This document shows positions 32,360-44,575 of a stretch of DNA of 64,000 bases, one piece after another. The stretch spans positions 14,361,319 to 14,425,318 of the forward strand of contig CM072808.1 in NCBI GenBank assembly GCA_037013495.1, in the 5' to 3' direction. This stretch comes from Hippophae tibetana. Its lineage: Eukaryota; Streptophyta; Magnoliopsida; Rosales; Elaeagnaceae. Under the pieces are notes generated by a model. It ran no database searches. It saw only the letters and a program-made list of their open reading frames with translations, and was not told the origin of the DNA. Numbering within the stretch: position 1 is the stretch's first letter; each line of letters starts with the position of its first letter. The position numbers and the translations under genes are program-made.

Positions 32360-32800
32360 CACCATGGAAAAAGTGAAGTCTTCTATGAGGATTATTTTTA
32401 CTGAGAAAGATGATGTAATGTTTACTGGATCATGGTTGCCATAAGGAGCTCAATTGATCTTCTTTTTCTGTCTATTGTAAGAGCCATAGAAGTAAAATAA
32501 ATTGATATTGTAAGGATATAGCTACCTATAGTTAGATTCAATAATGGCACCACCTATATAGTAGAGACTACAATACTGCTTTTCATGACAAAAGGTTCAA
32601 TATTGATGGCTAATTTTGTGGCCATTGATATCCCAACTCACTACAACACCATCTTGGGTCGGCCATGGATACACAAGATAAAGGTAGCCCCATCCACCTT
32701 TCACCAAGTGATCAAATTCTCAACTGGAAATGGCACAAAGAAGAAATTGAGTACGGTTTTGGAAACAAAGGTGGAGGAGCAACTTTTGCACTTTTTTTAA
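32360..32800 (+). pseudogene. Tat aspartic protease region, degraded
   Basis: The open frame 32,585-32,800 encodes 'FVAIDIPTHYNTILGRPWIH' followed by 'VAPSTFHQVIKFSTGNGTK', the conserved C-terminal part of the Tat protease ('YNAILGRPWLHxxxAxPSTxHQxxKFP'). Upstream, 'KDDVMFTGSWLP' (about 32,405) corresponds to the 'DxDALVxxxxI' approach to the active site. The catalytic D-S/T-G segment is not intact in any frame that I can see. Confidence 0.65.
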
Positions 32801-32939
32801 ATGAACACGGATGTCTTCGATTGGACCTCAACAGATATGCCTGTGATTAACCCAAAAGTCATCAATTACATATTAAATGTCGATCTAGGGGCTAGAACTA
32901 TAAAAAAAAGGGAAAGTTTGCAAGGAATAAGAATGAGGT

Positions 32940-33600
32940 TATTAAAGATCAAATCACCACCCTCAAGGAAATAGGAGTTATAAGGGAGGTCAACTACCCT
33001 ACTTGGTTATCAAATGTGGTTTTGGTAAAAATGGCTTATGGATTTGCCCACATATGTGTAGGATTTAAGGACTTAAACAATGCCCATCCCAAAGGTTGTT
33101 TCCCCATCCTAAGTATTGATCAATGGTTGGTACTGCAACCAATTTTGGACCAATGAGGTTCTTGGATGCATATTCTGGTTACCATTAAATCATAATGCAC
33201 CCTAAGGATGAGGATAAAAAATCCTTCATTATCGAGAAAATGGCCTTTTCCTATACCAAAATGCAATTTGGATTGAAGAATGAAGGCACCACATATCAGT
33301 GCCTTGTTAACAAAATGTTCGTAAATTAATTTCATAAAAACCTTGAGGCATATGTGGAAGACATGATAGTGAAATCAACATAACCCCTAAACCACATTAG
33401 AGACCTAGAAGAAATATTTTTGGTAATTTGAAGATACGCCATAAGAGTTAACCCTAAGAAGTGTGTCTTTGGTGTTGTTGTAGGAAAATTCTTAGGATAT
33501 CTTTTACCTGCCCGAGGGATTAAGGCCAATCCAGACAAGATTTAGGCCTTGGTAAACATGAAGCCACCTACCAATCTAAAGAGGATCTAACAGCTGAATG
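32940..33600 (+). pseudogene. Tat reverse transcriptase, degraded
   Basis: RT blocks appear in order across shifting frames: 'VVLVKMAYGFAHICVGFKDL' with 'NNAHPKGCFPILSIDQ' (about 33,020-33,120), 'KMQFGLKNEGTTYQCLVNKM' (about 33,265), 'YVEDMIVKS' (33,351-33,377) and 'VNPKKCVFGVVVGKFLGYLL' (about 33,450). The catalytic Y-V-D-D is Y-V-E-D here, so even without the frameshifts polymerase activity would be doubtful. Confidence 0.75.
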
Positions 33601-34179
33601 AAAGAATAATGGCACTGAACAGGTTCATCTCCAATTTCAAGGATATGTGGTTCCCATTCTTCAAGTTATTGAGAAAAAAACATATCAATTTTTTGTGAAG
33701 CAGATTATAACAATGCCTTTAAAGCAATGAAACAATACAAAAGCAACCCATCTATTATGGTTAGCCTTCTCCCAAGCGAGACAATTTATTTATATTTGGT
33801 TGTGGCCCTCCAAACTTGCAGCACCGTTCTCCTATCCAAAAGAGATAAGGTCTAGCACCCTATTTACTACCTCAATCAAATCTTGACAGTGCCTCAAAGT
33901 AGATACCTAATTATTGACAAGTTAACCTTCACCTTCAAAGTTAGTGCACGAAAGCTTTGATACTAATTTGGCTCACACACAGTGGTGTTACTTACCTTCC
34001 AACCATTCAAAAGCTTTTTGTCGAGACCATAAGTGGTAGGAAGTTTGGCACAAATCACCATAGAATTGGGCGACTATGACAAATCACCATAGAACATCCT
34101 TCAAGGGGAAAGCAATGGCTAAGTTTCTGGCCAAATTCAACGAGACATAAAAAATCATCAGTGATGAGGGAATAATGAG

Positions 34180-34389
34180 GTGCGTAGGGTGGATCAAAAG
34201 AAGAGGCCAACTTGGCAAGTATTTTTTGATAGAGTGCATAACTTCAATGGTTCTAGGCTAAGGGTGGTCATAATAGACCATATTGAAAAATGTTCTGAGT
34301 ATGCTATCAAACTTGATTTATTGGTTGAGGTAGGGCTACTATTGGGCCACTATGCTAGAAGAATGTACAAAGTACACTCAACAATGTGA
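34180..34389 (+). pseudogene. Second (archaeal-type) RNase H fragment
   Basis: The frame reads 'KKRPTWQVFFDRVHNFNGSR' then 'HIEKCSEYAIKLDLLV'. This fits the start of the extra RNase H domain of Tat elements ('PxWxLYVDGSSNxxGSGAG...EYALRFxF'). The first catalytic Asp is retained as FFD, but the Gly/Ser-rich turn is altered and the rest is missing or out of frame. The linker RNase H upstream (33,780-33,960) is only faintly visible. Confidence 0.55.
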
Positions 34390-34930
34390 CAAGTGCCAAA
34401 GATTCACCCTATTTCTACACATGCCTCTAAACACCAAAACATGGGTGGTAATTCCTTACCCTTACTAAAAATGGGAGCTCGACATAGTAGGACCTATCCC
34501 TCCAAAAAAGGATCAAAAGAAGTTTCTACTAGTGGCCAATGATTACTTTTCTAAATGGATAGAAGTAGAACCTCTAGAAATAATACGAGGGGAAGAAGTG
34601 ATTCAATTTATTTGGAAGTCTATAATTTGTCAATTCAACCTACCCAAGGAACTCATTATCGATAATGGAAGGCAATTTATAGGTCCTAACATTAGGGATT
34701 TCTCCATCATATATAACATCAAGATGTGTCACTCAATTCCATATCATCCCCAAGACAATTTTCAAGCGGAATCTTCCAAAAATTTAATCATCGGCCTACT
34801 AAAGAAAAAGTTGGAAAGTGTAAAAAGAAGATGGGTTGAGGTTCTGCCTGGGGAATTATGGGTTTTTAGGGCTAGCCCTCGGGGGAGCACTAACGAGATC
34901 CCTTTTCCCTGGACTATAGGACTAAAGTAG
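34383..34930 (+). pseudogene. Tat integrase, one in-frame stop but DD35E triad retained
   Basis: From 34,384 the frame reads CDKCQRF (Cys pair of the HHCC zinc domain), then, after a stop, 'KWELDIVGPIPPKKDQKKFL', 'DYFSKWIEVEPLEII', 'LPKELIIDNGRQFIGPNIRD' and 'IPYHPQDNFQAESSKNLI'. The catalytic residues are Asp at 34,481, Asp at 34,661 and Glu at 34,769; 35 residues separate the last two, the classical DD35E spacing. The stop lies between the zinc domain and the first Asp, and the frame ends at 34,930. The best preserved part of this element. Confidence 0.8.
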
Positions 34931-35109
34931 TAATACTAACTGAAATTACGGTACCACTACAAATTGGCCCTAATAGAAGAACATAACAATACGAATAGGG
35001 AAATCGAGCAAAATAGAAAAGTGTCAGATTATTACAACAAGGCTATGTGTTTCAAAGTGTACTATCATTACATGCATATATATGAAGTGGTTTCCTTCAA
35101 AAAATAATT

Positions 35110-35655
35110 ATCTCCCAAAAGTCTCCTACTATTATAGGTCATGAGTTGATCGTCTCGGTTAAGAACCAGGTAAAGTGCCCTGGCACTTGCAAAAGTCACG
35201 AGTTAATCACCTTGGTTAGGAACTAGATTGGCCTACCAATGACCCATCCTAATATATTATAGGTCACAGATTGATCACCTAGGTTAAGAACTAGGTAAAG
35301 CACCATAACACTTGCAAAAGTCATAAGTTGATCACCTTGGTCATGAACTAAGTTGGCACTGTGACAGTGAAGGAGGAGCTGAGCACCTTAGTCAGCAACT
35401 GGGTAGAGCTCCCTTTCCCACTATTATAGTTCATGGGCTAATTAGCTCGGCTAAGAACTAGGTAGAGCACCCCAACACTTGCAAAAGTTATGAGTTAATC
35501 ACCTCAATCAAGAACAAGGTTAGCACTCTAACCGTAAAGGGAGAGTTAAGTAGTTCAATAAGGAACCAGGTAGAGCTCCACCTTCCACCATTATATGTCA
35601 TGAGTTGATAACCTTAATTAAGAACTAGGTAGAGCACCCTAACACACGTATAATT
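35110..35655 (+). repeat. Tandem repeats in the 3' region of the Tat element
   Basis: Three full units and one partial unit of about 125-175 bp. Each contains the block 'TAAGAACTAGGTAGAGCACC' (variants at about 35,160, 35,285, 35,452 and 35,620), an 'ACTTGCAAAAGTCATGAGTT' block, and a 'GTCATGAGTTGATCACCT'-like start that itself recurs inside the unit. Sequence identity between units is moderate. Confidence 0.85.
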
Positions 35656-36061
35656 ACATGAATCATTGCCCTTAATGTAAAACATGAAAATGGAAAATAT
35701 ATATTGGCCTTAAATGGAAAGAATGTTCTATTAAAATACAATTTATTGCTCAAGCTGACAACACTCTTAAATATTTATTAATACATAGTATGGTCACGTA
35801 AATTAAAAATTATTTAGGCATTTAGATACACGACCAGTGTCCTGATCATCTATCTCCTACATAGGGGGCAATAACTTAGCTTGAATCTTGATGATTTTCT
35901 TTTGTACATTATCCATTGTCTCGAGAGGGACAAACCTTAATGCAAGAACGAAATGCTCCAATACTTCAAAAACCTTCATCACCTTAAGGAAAACCCCTTC
36001 AGATCACTTCTTATAGAATTTTCCTAATAGGACTCCCTGTGCATAAGGGCAGCCATTTCAG

Positions 36062-38923
36062 TCAGCGTATTCCTCTTTCGAGTTTGAATTTGGGTAAAAT
36101 TCTCTTTACAATAAATGAGCTCACACTTGATCTCTTCAAAGGTCTTAACTTAGCATCAAGTTTTAACATTTCAATTTTTAATTCTCTAACCTCACTCTTA
36201 AGCCTACCATTTTTGGTCTTCAAAGCTTGAACTAAATGTTTATTATTCTTATTAGAATTCATAAAGTTCGACCAAAACATATGGAGAAGGAGTTGGAAAC
36301 TATTTTTATTGCCTTGACTTAACAAGTTCCCTAACCTTCTTTTATAGGGGATGATGTTGAGAAAAAGATTGGCAGTAAATGTCCCGAAAATAGATGTGTA
36401 AATCAAACATCGTAAATATACAATATGAATGATATGAATGTACAATTGGGTAGACAAATTTATTTTCCATTAATTAAATTAATTTTTCATTAATAAAGTT
36501 TGAATTATAAGAAGGCTAAGCTCGCGACCACACAAGTAGAACTGGCATCGAGCTTAAAAAACATTAAAAAGCATATAGGCTCTAAAATATACAACAATAG
36601 TATACTCAAGCCATAAAGATTAGTGGTTCCCATTCCAAGCCTCTACACTTGTCACTACAGCTCCATCATCACTCCCACCGGAGTCTAAGCTCTCCTTTTT
36701 TTTCCCCTCTTAAGATTGTGTAGGCATGTACTAGGAGTGACCATATATCTAGAATACAATAATAGTAATCATCTAGGTCCTTCTTCTTGGAGTCCATTTT
36801 AAAGGATTTCATGGCAAATTCATAACCAATCTTGACAATCGAGTTGAGCTATTTTTCCATTGCATCAAGCTTGATCATAATGTCATCTCTTTTCTCGGAC
36901 TATCCAATCTCTTCTTAGGATTTTCTTTGGTCCTCTTCAAGCTCAATAAGACAACTAGAGTTTTGATTCATTTGATCGGTAGCCTTAGTCAGTTTTTTCT
37001 CTTTATCTTTAGCCTCATCCTCTCACTTATTAGCCCTCACCAATAGTGCTACATACTTGGTTTGAGTAGAGGCATGACCCTATTTTTCTTGTGCTAATTC
37101 ATGATTTTAATGCCCCACACTTTGAGCCTTGTCTAAATCATAAAGTAGTTGTAACTAAAAGAAAGAATAGAGGATGCAAGGTCAAAAAACATATAACGAG
37201 GTCAACCTTTATAAGAACACAAAATATTTTTATAAACATAAGAAGCAAGGTAGGATTAGCACACTAGGTACAAGTGGCAATGAATGACAACATTAGAGCT
37301 CGTATCCTTACATTTTCCCTCGAGTAGCTTCTCATGAGTATCGATAGGAAGATGACTCACCTAATGATCAAGTTGCTCTGATACTAAGGCTCGATATATA
37401 GCCACCCTATCTATATCGATGGTAAGATCATTAATGACATTCTTCCCCTTCCTTGAATACTATATGGGGTGTCCAGATTCTCTAAGACCCAAGTTGGGAG
37501 GTGGAGAATGGTATTTCTCCTACAATGTGGATAAAGGAAAGAAGGCATTCAATGGCTCCCTATTGAGCAAGGGCTCATTAAAGGTCACTTTCCTTTTTCT
37601 TTTATATGGACAGAGAGGTCTTCCTACCCAAAATATTTACTCTTTTTCTTACCTTTAGAGGAGTTTCTCCAAGAAATGGGAATTGTAATATTTTGTAAGC
37701 TCTCCCAAAGGAAGTGAATTTACCTATAGTAGAGACAAGAGAGAGGTAGCAGTGTTATTATTATAGGGTCATGTCAATAAAAAAAGAGGAAAATTTTGAA
37801 GTCTCAGAGCTAGTCCACCATAGTTAACAACCACCTCAAACCTTCCCACATAGTATATGTGAAGGGTCTGGTGTTAAGAAGAAGCTCAAGGTTTATGAAT
37901 TATCTTATGATGGGCTTCACTAAGTCTTGCCTTATCAACCCGTATGCAACAAAGTGCAAGATATTTTACAACTACCTTCACATGCATCTCCAAATCAACC
38001 CCGAGCTCTTGGCAGATCATTAAAAGGTTTTGATAAAGGAGCTCATATTCCTTATCACGACCTTATTGTCATTCTAGATGCTCCTTATCAATCTTGTGTC
38101 ACTAGTAGGAGATTCCCACAGCCTTGTTGGGTTCTACTTTAAGACATAGGCCATATTAAACTTAGGCATCTCCAAATCAACCCCGAGCTCTTGGCAGATC
38201 ACTAAAAGGTAGAGTAGGTATCTCTACCCATTAAGCATCAGCAAACATGGTACAATTTGAGTCCTAACCAAAATATTCCTTATGAATAGATACAGGGGAA
38301 ACCTTACCCCTAACCATAGAACTTTCTTGTGAAAGACCATTCACCCAGTTGGAGATTGGCTGCAGCCATAAACCCCCACCAAGGGAATCATTATTTAAAT
38401 GGAGGATGGGATGTTGTATGTTTACCTTAACCTTTTTCATCATGAGGATATAGTCCAATAGTCTGGATTTTAGCTGACTAACCCTTGGTACACCTTGTAG
38501 GTTCCCTAGACCCTATGTTCCTTGCTTTCTTAATTCATAACCTAGCCACAACTATCTAACTCTAGGGCACATTCAATGTAATGGTTGTAACAACTCGAGG
38601 ATGAGCAGTGGAGATAGAAGGTTGATGTGGAGATTGACTCCTTTCAATTGAAGACATTGTCTAGAAAGACCCTGAGTCATTAGTTGCACTATGGTAGTAT
38701 GGGCTCTATAAAGAGCTCGAACTCGAGGTATATTCTCTATGAATTGTTTGAAGAATACCACAAAACATAAAAAAGGAGTAAGGTATGAGAAGAAGGGATT
38801 ACCTAGGGTCAAGTTTGAAAATAAAGGAAAATGATTCTTTAAAACTGACTTGAAAAGAAAGGAAAAAAGTGTTAAACTCCTTAAATTGTACTCTAAGAAT
38901 GGAGAAACCAAGTTATATGCCAA
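36062..38923 (-). pseudogene. Antisense coiled-coil reading frame of the Tat element, degraded
   Basis: Between the tandem repeats and the 3' LTR the minus strand holds fragments of one or more proteins. From about 37,080 to 36,690 one frame with few stops reads 'GHASTQTKYVALLVRANK', 'EDEAKDKEKKLTKATDQMNQ', 'SCLIELEEDQRKS', 'KRDDIMIKLDAMEK' and 'MKSFKMDSKKKDLDDYYYCI', a charged, heptad-like coiled coil. 36,457-36,062 continues in kind ('LKTKNGRLKSEVRELKIEML'). 38,923-38,573 is an open, hydrophobic-rich piece. Antisense frames downstream of integrase are known in some Tat elements; their function is unknown. It is broken here. Confidence 0.55.
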
Positions 38924-39182
38924 ACTAAATTACCACCTAACTAAAAAAAAATTACGACACAAACTACGACGATAAAAAGTTTTTTCTCTTAACTTTTGTC
39001 TGGTGTGTTGGAAATTATGAAAAGGCTCATCCTAGGAACCTCCTTATATAGAGACCCATATTTTATCTCTCTAATCAACTGATACACATTTATTAAGAGA
39101 GCTAAACAGTTTAGATTCATTTCCTGAGTATTATTCTTCCACCTTAACTCAAAGCTTGACCTAAAAGAGTAGGGATACTAGA

Positions 39183-39542
39183 TGTTATGACATATGGATC
39201 AACCTAGAGCCTAGCCTATCTAACAGCCCGAGCTTAGAATATAGCCCAAGCTAATGGACAAATCATCCTAAAGGAACTTCCTCAGAATGCACCCACAATG
39301 CACTTGTAAAAGAGACATGTTTGAGCTACCCTTTGTATCTATAGGGTCTACTACCAATCCTAGTTGTAGGATGGTCGGCCATAGTTTATGAATGTACTAG
39401 TTTTTTTTTTATCTTTTTGTCTTTCTTGACACACTTACATATGTATACCCTCTATATATACATGGACTTCCTAAGAGATCCACACATTCAATAAATTAAT
39501 CTACTTCTTTATAAGTTTTCTCTCTATAAATCAGACAAATCA
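39183..39542 (+). repeat. 3' LTR of the Tat element
   Basis: Starts TGTTATGACATATGG after the purine-rich 'AAAAGAGTAGGGATACTAGA', and ends ...GACAAATCA. It clearly differs from the 5' LTR by substitutions and small indels, so the insertion is not recent. Confidence 0.8.
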
Positions 39543-41423
39543 CAATAATGGCCTTTGGAAGAGAGCTTGATTTATGTGTTGAACCATGCCATTATGTATG
39601 TACCAAGCAAGAGAAATAGTAGGTAGTCAAAATAGATGTCCTAGGTGATAGAGGCATTGGTGCTTTTATTTCTCTTAGAGGGTAATGTTTTTATTATTTT
39701 ATGGATTGTTTACTACTAAGTGGTTTACTTAGGAAACCTAAGGATGTTACCCTATAAATAGGGTTTCTATGTGGTTTTTCCTTGTTATATTTTTTATTAT
39801 GCATGATTTTCTTTTGTGTTAATATAATTTAAGCTTCTATTGTGTATGTTCCATCATACTAGACCTAAACTATGATTAGGAAGCTTGTTTGTTTTGCATG
39901 GTTGTATGAATTTTTTCCTTTCTTTGTAGCATGCTTATAGCTTTCTAATTATTACTTATGCCTTTTTATCATGCATTTTTTTTGTGAGTCTCTAGGGAGT
40001 CTGTATCTTTTTACCCTAGTAATGTACCGAGTGTTGGACTTTTTATTACTATTTGTTATATAATGTATGATTGTATGTTGTAAAAGTACAATCATCATTT
40101 AAAGAATATGTTTCTACATATTAGGTCTTCAAGAGATTGGAAATCCCTTATAGCTTTTCTGTTTGTATGACCGTCTTACATGTTGTATGATGTTTGCTAT
40201 GTTTATGCATGTTTCTAGCTTGGTAGGAGCCTATGAGGCACATTTTCATTAGTGTATTTAATGTAGTTTCTTCTTTCTTATTTCAAGCTATTTTTTGGTT
40301 GTGTATTGAATTAAGAATGTTTCTTTGTAATTCCACTATGTTAATTACACAATTCACATTTTGAGACCTGTTTGGCTGAATTGACATTTAGCTTGTGAAA
40401 AGATTCCATGAGTTGGCATTTCCATCCTTCATCTAGATCCTGATTACCTATTTGAGTTAGAAGAATAATAGATCTTCATGTAATTTTTCCTACGTATAGG
40501 AATCTACATTTGGTATGAAATTCGGTCACCACTAGTTAGGCTTAATTTCCTGGGTACTCGATCGTAAAGTGCTATCTACACTTACTTACACCATGTATGT
40601 TTGTGCTCTTTGTCTCCACTGGTGTGGGCTATTATTCTTTTATGATATTGTTATCTCCATGAATTTTTGTTGTTTGCATGTTCCCTACCCTTTTGTTCAT
40701 ATATATCTCTTTCCCTTTTTGCCTCTCTATCTTGCATAGTATGTTAATTGTCCTACTCGTTCCTATGCCTCACTATTTAATCCTTTACTAGTATTCTTAC
40801 ATACTAGTTTCTTTAACATGATCTCTTTGTGTGTTTGCCTTACATATTGCATTATTTTTCCATAGTTGTTTATATGAGCATTACGTCACATGTTTTCATA
40901 TTGTAGTGTCAATGTGTTAGGATTTTATTTCTATAATCTTTTTATTTATATGCCATATCATATAAAATGCAACTCACTTGTTTTACTAGGTTCTTCTTTC
41001 TTCTACATTGTATGTTGTGTTTTAGTTCTCTATTTATCTTGCATTGGTTTCTATCATCTTTTTCCTGCCCTTCTTTCTCTTGTGCTTTAGATGCATCTTT
41101 ATAGAAAATGAAGTGTAGCTACAAGCTTGTTTACATTTATTGTGCTTGTTTGGGTTTTTCCTGTGCATCAATATGTCATATAGATTATTTACCTGTCATT
41201 AGGGATCTTGACTTACATACATTGTTGTGACTAAACTTGTGTATTTATTTGGCATTCCTAGTGTTTGAGGTGTTGACCTTATGGAACTTGAGCCTTTCTG
41301 ACATGCTTAGATGGTTTTGTAACATCACATGTTTCTTCTCTCTTAGGAGTGTTACTTGTATTGCACACTAATTAGTTAGCTTCTTTCCATCTTTTGAATA
41401 TCAATGATGTGATTTTTTCCAAT
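39543..41423. other. Unassigned T-rich sequence left of CACTA-3
   Basis: No gene recognised. A TATA-like 'CCCTATAAATAGGGTTT' near 39,751 suggests an old LTR promoter, but I found no partner repeat. The 66-codon frame at 40,890 is hydrophobic and T-rich and resembles nothing known to me. Confidence 0.4.
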
Positions 41424-41539
41424 CACTACTACAAAAGTGCTTATTTAAGTCGAGATTTAAAGTTGGTTTTTGGGGAAAACTGACTTATAATGAATTTAAA
41501 GTCGATTCGCTGAAAAACCAACTTAAAACACATAGATTG

Positions 41540-41910
41540 TAGCGTTGGTTGATGTGTACAACTGATGCTACATGTTGGATGTAGTGTCGGTCCTACGTGT
41601 CAATCGACGCTATCCACGTGTAGCATTGGTTGACAAGTAGGACTCACGCTACGTCCTACGTGTAGCATTGGTTCTACATGTCAACCGATGCAAGGACATA
41701 GTATCAAATGACACGTAGGACCGATGCTACATCCAACGTGTAGCATCGGTTGTACACATTAACCAACAATACACGTAGGAGGTAGCATCAGTCCTCTGTG
41801 TCAACTGACGCTATCCACGTGTATAGCGTCATTTGACATGTAGAACCTCTGCTACGTCCTATGTTTAGCATCAGTTTTACACATCAATCGATGCTACACA
41901 CATGGATATT
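41540..41910 (+). repeat. CACTA-3 left subterminal array
   Basis: Alternating 'GTAGCATCGGTTGTACACAT' and 'GTCAACCGATGC'-type motifs in both orientations, decayed. Same type as the CACTA-2 array. Confidence 0.8.
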
Positions 41911-42010
41911 TTAATTTTCTCTTCTTTCTTTCCTAATATTAGACATAAACAATATTATTCCTATGTTGCATATGTTTACTCTCAAATACCCAAAACCCAT
42001 TGACACTCCT

Positions 42011-43858
42011 TGATAAGTGCTCAAAAAGCACTAAAATTACCATGATTTTATGCACATTAATTGATTAAAAATATATATATTTATATGTTTTATCATATAT
42101 TTATATAAATTTGTCTTTTTCGGAATCACGGGTATTTTTATTGTTTTTCAGGTATTTTGGCTTAAAAACGTAACTTAAAGACTCAAAGAGGAATACTGGA
42201 AGCAAAACATCACAAATATATTAATAAATAAATGGGGAAAGGTCAACAAATATGGAAAAATTGGACAAAATGGGACAAAAATGTCAAAAAGGAGAAAATA
42301 GAGCCGCGTCGAGCCCTGCGCGCGCCAGCGCATAGCCGCGCGCAACACGCCCCACGTCCGCGTGCATCAGCACGCGCCCAGTCCCAGTTCCGCGCGTGCC
42401 CCAGCTGCCCTCCGCGCATGCCGCTTCCATTTCGCCCCATTTTCGCACGCAGCCGCCCCATGACGTCATGCTGACATCATCAATGACCTCAGCAATTGCA
42501 CTCCACGTTTTCACAATTTTTTAACATTTTTTCACTCACTTTTTCTCCCCATCCTCACCTATAAATACCCCCCTTCTCTTCACTTCTAAACACACCTAAA
42601 AACCATTCTTCTCTTCTCTTTATTTCTCTCTTTTCTTAGATTTTTTAGTTTTTTTAGTTTTTCTTAGTTTTTAGCTTTTCTTAATTAGTTTTTCTTAGTT
42701 TTAGAGTTCTTCCCTTTTTGGGAAGAAATAGTTATATTTTTGTAATTTATTAGCTTTTTGATTCAATAAATGGGAGTGTAAATTCCGCTTGGAGTTTTTT
42801 CAGTAACGGGAATAACATCGAAGTTCTGTAAGGATTTTATTTTCTTTACAGTTAGTTTTTATACTTTATTCTTACATGTTATATTTAATTTGTATGTGAT
42901 TAAATTTAACTCTGCTGGCTGTTAGTAAACATGATGTAATAATAACATTGTTATGCTTGCGAATTATTAAATAGGTGAAAATCTATAAAATGAATTGATT
43001 TTGTTTTTATTCAAGATTTTATATTAAGAATGTTAGAGAGAAATATATTATTTTTCATTACAAACCTAAACTTGAAAATTAGATTTTAAGGTTTAGTTAT
43101 CCGGTCTGATTTAGAGTAGTGCTCTTTTATTTGTTGGTACAATCGCCTGGTAGTTAGAGTGAAGCTCTATTTCAAAAGTTTTTATAAGAATTATTATCTG
43201 AAAATGTATTGACAACATGTTTTCAGTAGTGGTTTTAAAACTTGAAAGTTAGTACTCGGATAACTAAATTCTTATGTTTAATTTGGACACCTTGAATAGA
43301 GTTTAAACTGTCTAACCCCACCAAAGGTGGCATTTAAATGGTTCATTTTCAATCTCTTAGAAAAAGAAATTAATTTAATTAATCAAATTATTTATCAACC
43401 CCACCCATAGGTGTTAATTGATTTGTTTAGTTAACAAAGAATATCTAACCCCACCAAAGGTGGTATTCATACAAAAAACGGAGAATCAATAAATATCAAT
43501 TCATATCTTTAATAACCTAAATAATATGAGCAAGCATAATTAACTTAGTTATTATATCCATAAATACTCCACTATTATAAAAGATAAAATTTGCATAAAT
43601 ATTTATTGAATCTATGTTTATTTTTATGTAAGTAGATTAAAACACAAAAACCCAAAATATCGTGACAGGATGTTTAGGATTTAATTTCGTTTTTAAAAGT
43701 TTGAATAATAAATTAAAAACCACATACATTCCTTCCTTAGATCGACCTTGTGAGTATACTTATCATTTTCTTCGAAATGAATCGTGCACTTGCGAGAGTT
43801 TTATAAATATAAAACCAAAGTATTGGCAAGAATCGGCGATGACGGTTTTCGCTCATCA
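42011..43858 (+). repeat. Solo LTR, family D (1,848 bp)
   Basis: Starts TGATAAGTGCTCAAAAAGCA and ends ...TTTTCGCTCATCA (TG...CA). It is flanked by CTCCT (42,006-42,010) and CTCCC (43,859-43,863), a 5-bp target duplication with one change. Inside are a GC-rich U3 block (42,300-42,480), TATAAATA at 42,560, and the tail '...CCTTGTGAGTATACTTATC', as in other plant gypsy LTRs. The internal region and second LTR are gone, as expected after LTR-LTR recombination. The open frames over the GC-rich block are spurious. Confidence 0.85.
42560..42567 (+). promoter_or_regulatory. LTR TATA box (family D)
   Basis: TATAAATA followed by a pyrimidine-rich stretch, downstream of the GC-rich U3 block in the solo LTR. 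Likely core promoter of the former element. Confidence 0.55.
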
Positions 43859-44282
43859 CTCCCCCCCACGTTTTCTCATTTTTCGATCACCAATAAACAC
43901 AATTTCCAACGTCGTTTAGTGGGTTTTTTTCCTCTCCAATTTATCTTCTAAATCCCCTATTTTTTGAGTGAAATACCCAAATTTTTATACCCATTTTCTC
44001 ACTTACAAAACACCATTTTTCCTTCATTTTGTCACTTTATTTACTATTGTAAGTATTTCTATTAATCCTACACACTTATAATTCATATTTCTTTATTTTA
44101 TTTTGTATATTATGTGTTTTAATTTATGTGTATACATTTTTGTATTATGTAGGTTTTGTATTATATGCATGTTATTATTTTTATTATGTAGATTTTCTAT
44201 AAATATTTGTAATGAAATAAATTTATATATATATGACTATGATTTAAGGTTGGTTTTTAATTTATATATTTTTCTTAATGTA

Positions 44283-44575
44283 TATTATGTCATGAAGTTT
44301 ATGAGCGAAATCATCACAAATATCAAAATTCCAATTAAAGATGTGGTAATCTCTTTTACCAATATACTTTTTTTAACATATATGAGTTATTTTTTGTGAA
44401 TTCATAAAATTAAATTCTTATTTTGAATTTAAATACATGTAATTCTTTGGTTGAAACAAGTCGGGCTATGACCCGTAAGTTTTTAATGATTTATGAGATG
44501 AATAGGCAGAACACATGATTCAAATTATATCATCACAAGAAGAATCAGGAGAAGATTCTAATGATCTTGAATAGC
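44283..44575 (+). pseudogene. Last two exons of the CACTA Ulp1 gene, decayed, in CACTA-3
   Basis: 44,283-44,346 encodes '[20 protein letters not shown]' and ends at a GT donor, matching the end of exon 7 of CACTA-1 just after the catalytic Cys. 44,442-44,575 matches exon 8 ('[19 protein letters not shown]' and stop) but has internal stops, and its acceptor AG has become AA. The catalytic exons are absent, so this cannot make a protease. The sequence before 44,283 is unrelated AT-rich leader. Confidence 0.8.

Larger units (their letters stand above)
30491..39542 (+). mobile_element. Tat-lineage Ty3/gypsy retrotransposon, about 9.05 kb, degraded
   Basis: Two LTRs of about 386 and 360 bp flank gag, zinc knuckle, protease, RT, RNase H and integrase in the Ty3 order, then a long 3' region with tandem repeats and an antisense coiled-coil frame. 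The extra RNase H-like domain before integrase and the integrase wording fit the Tat lineage. Many frameshifts and stops are present. I could not find a convincing 5-bp target duplication. Confidence 0.85.

Noticed and set aside
30486..39547. Target duplication of the Tat element
   Set aside because: Flanks ATAGA and CAATA do not match, and small shifts of the borders do not help.
42232..42514. GC-rich Arg/Ala-rich open frames on both strands
   Set aside because: They lie in the U3 of solo LTR D; the composition makes stop codons rare.
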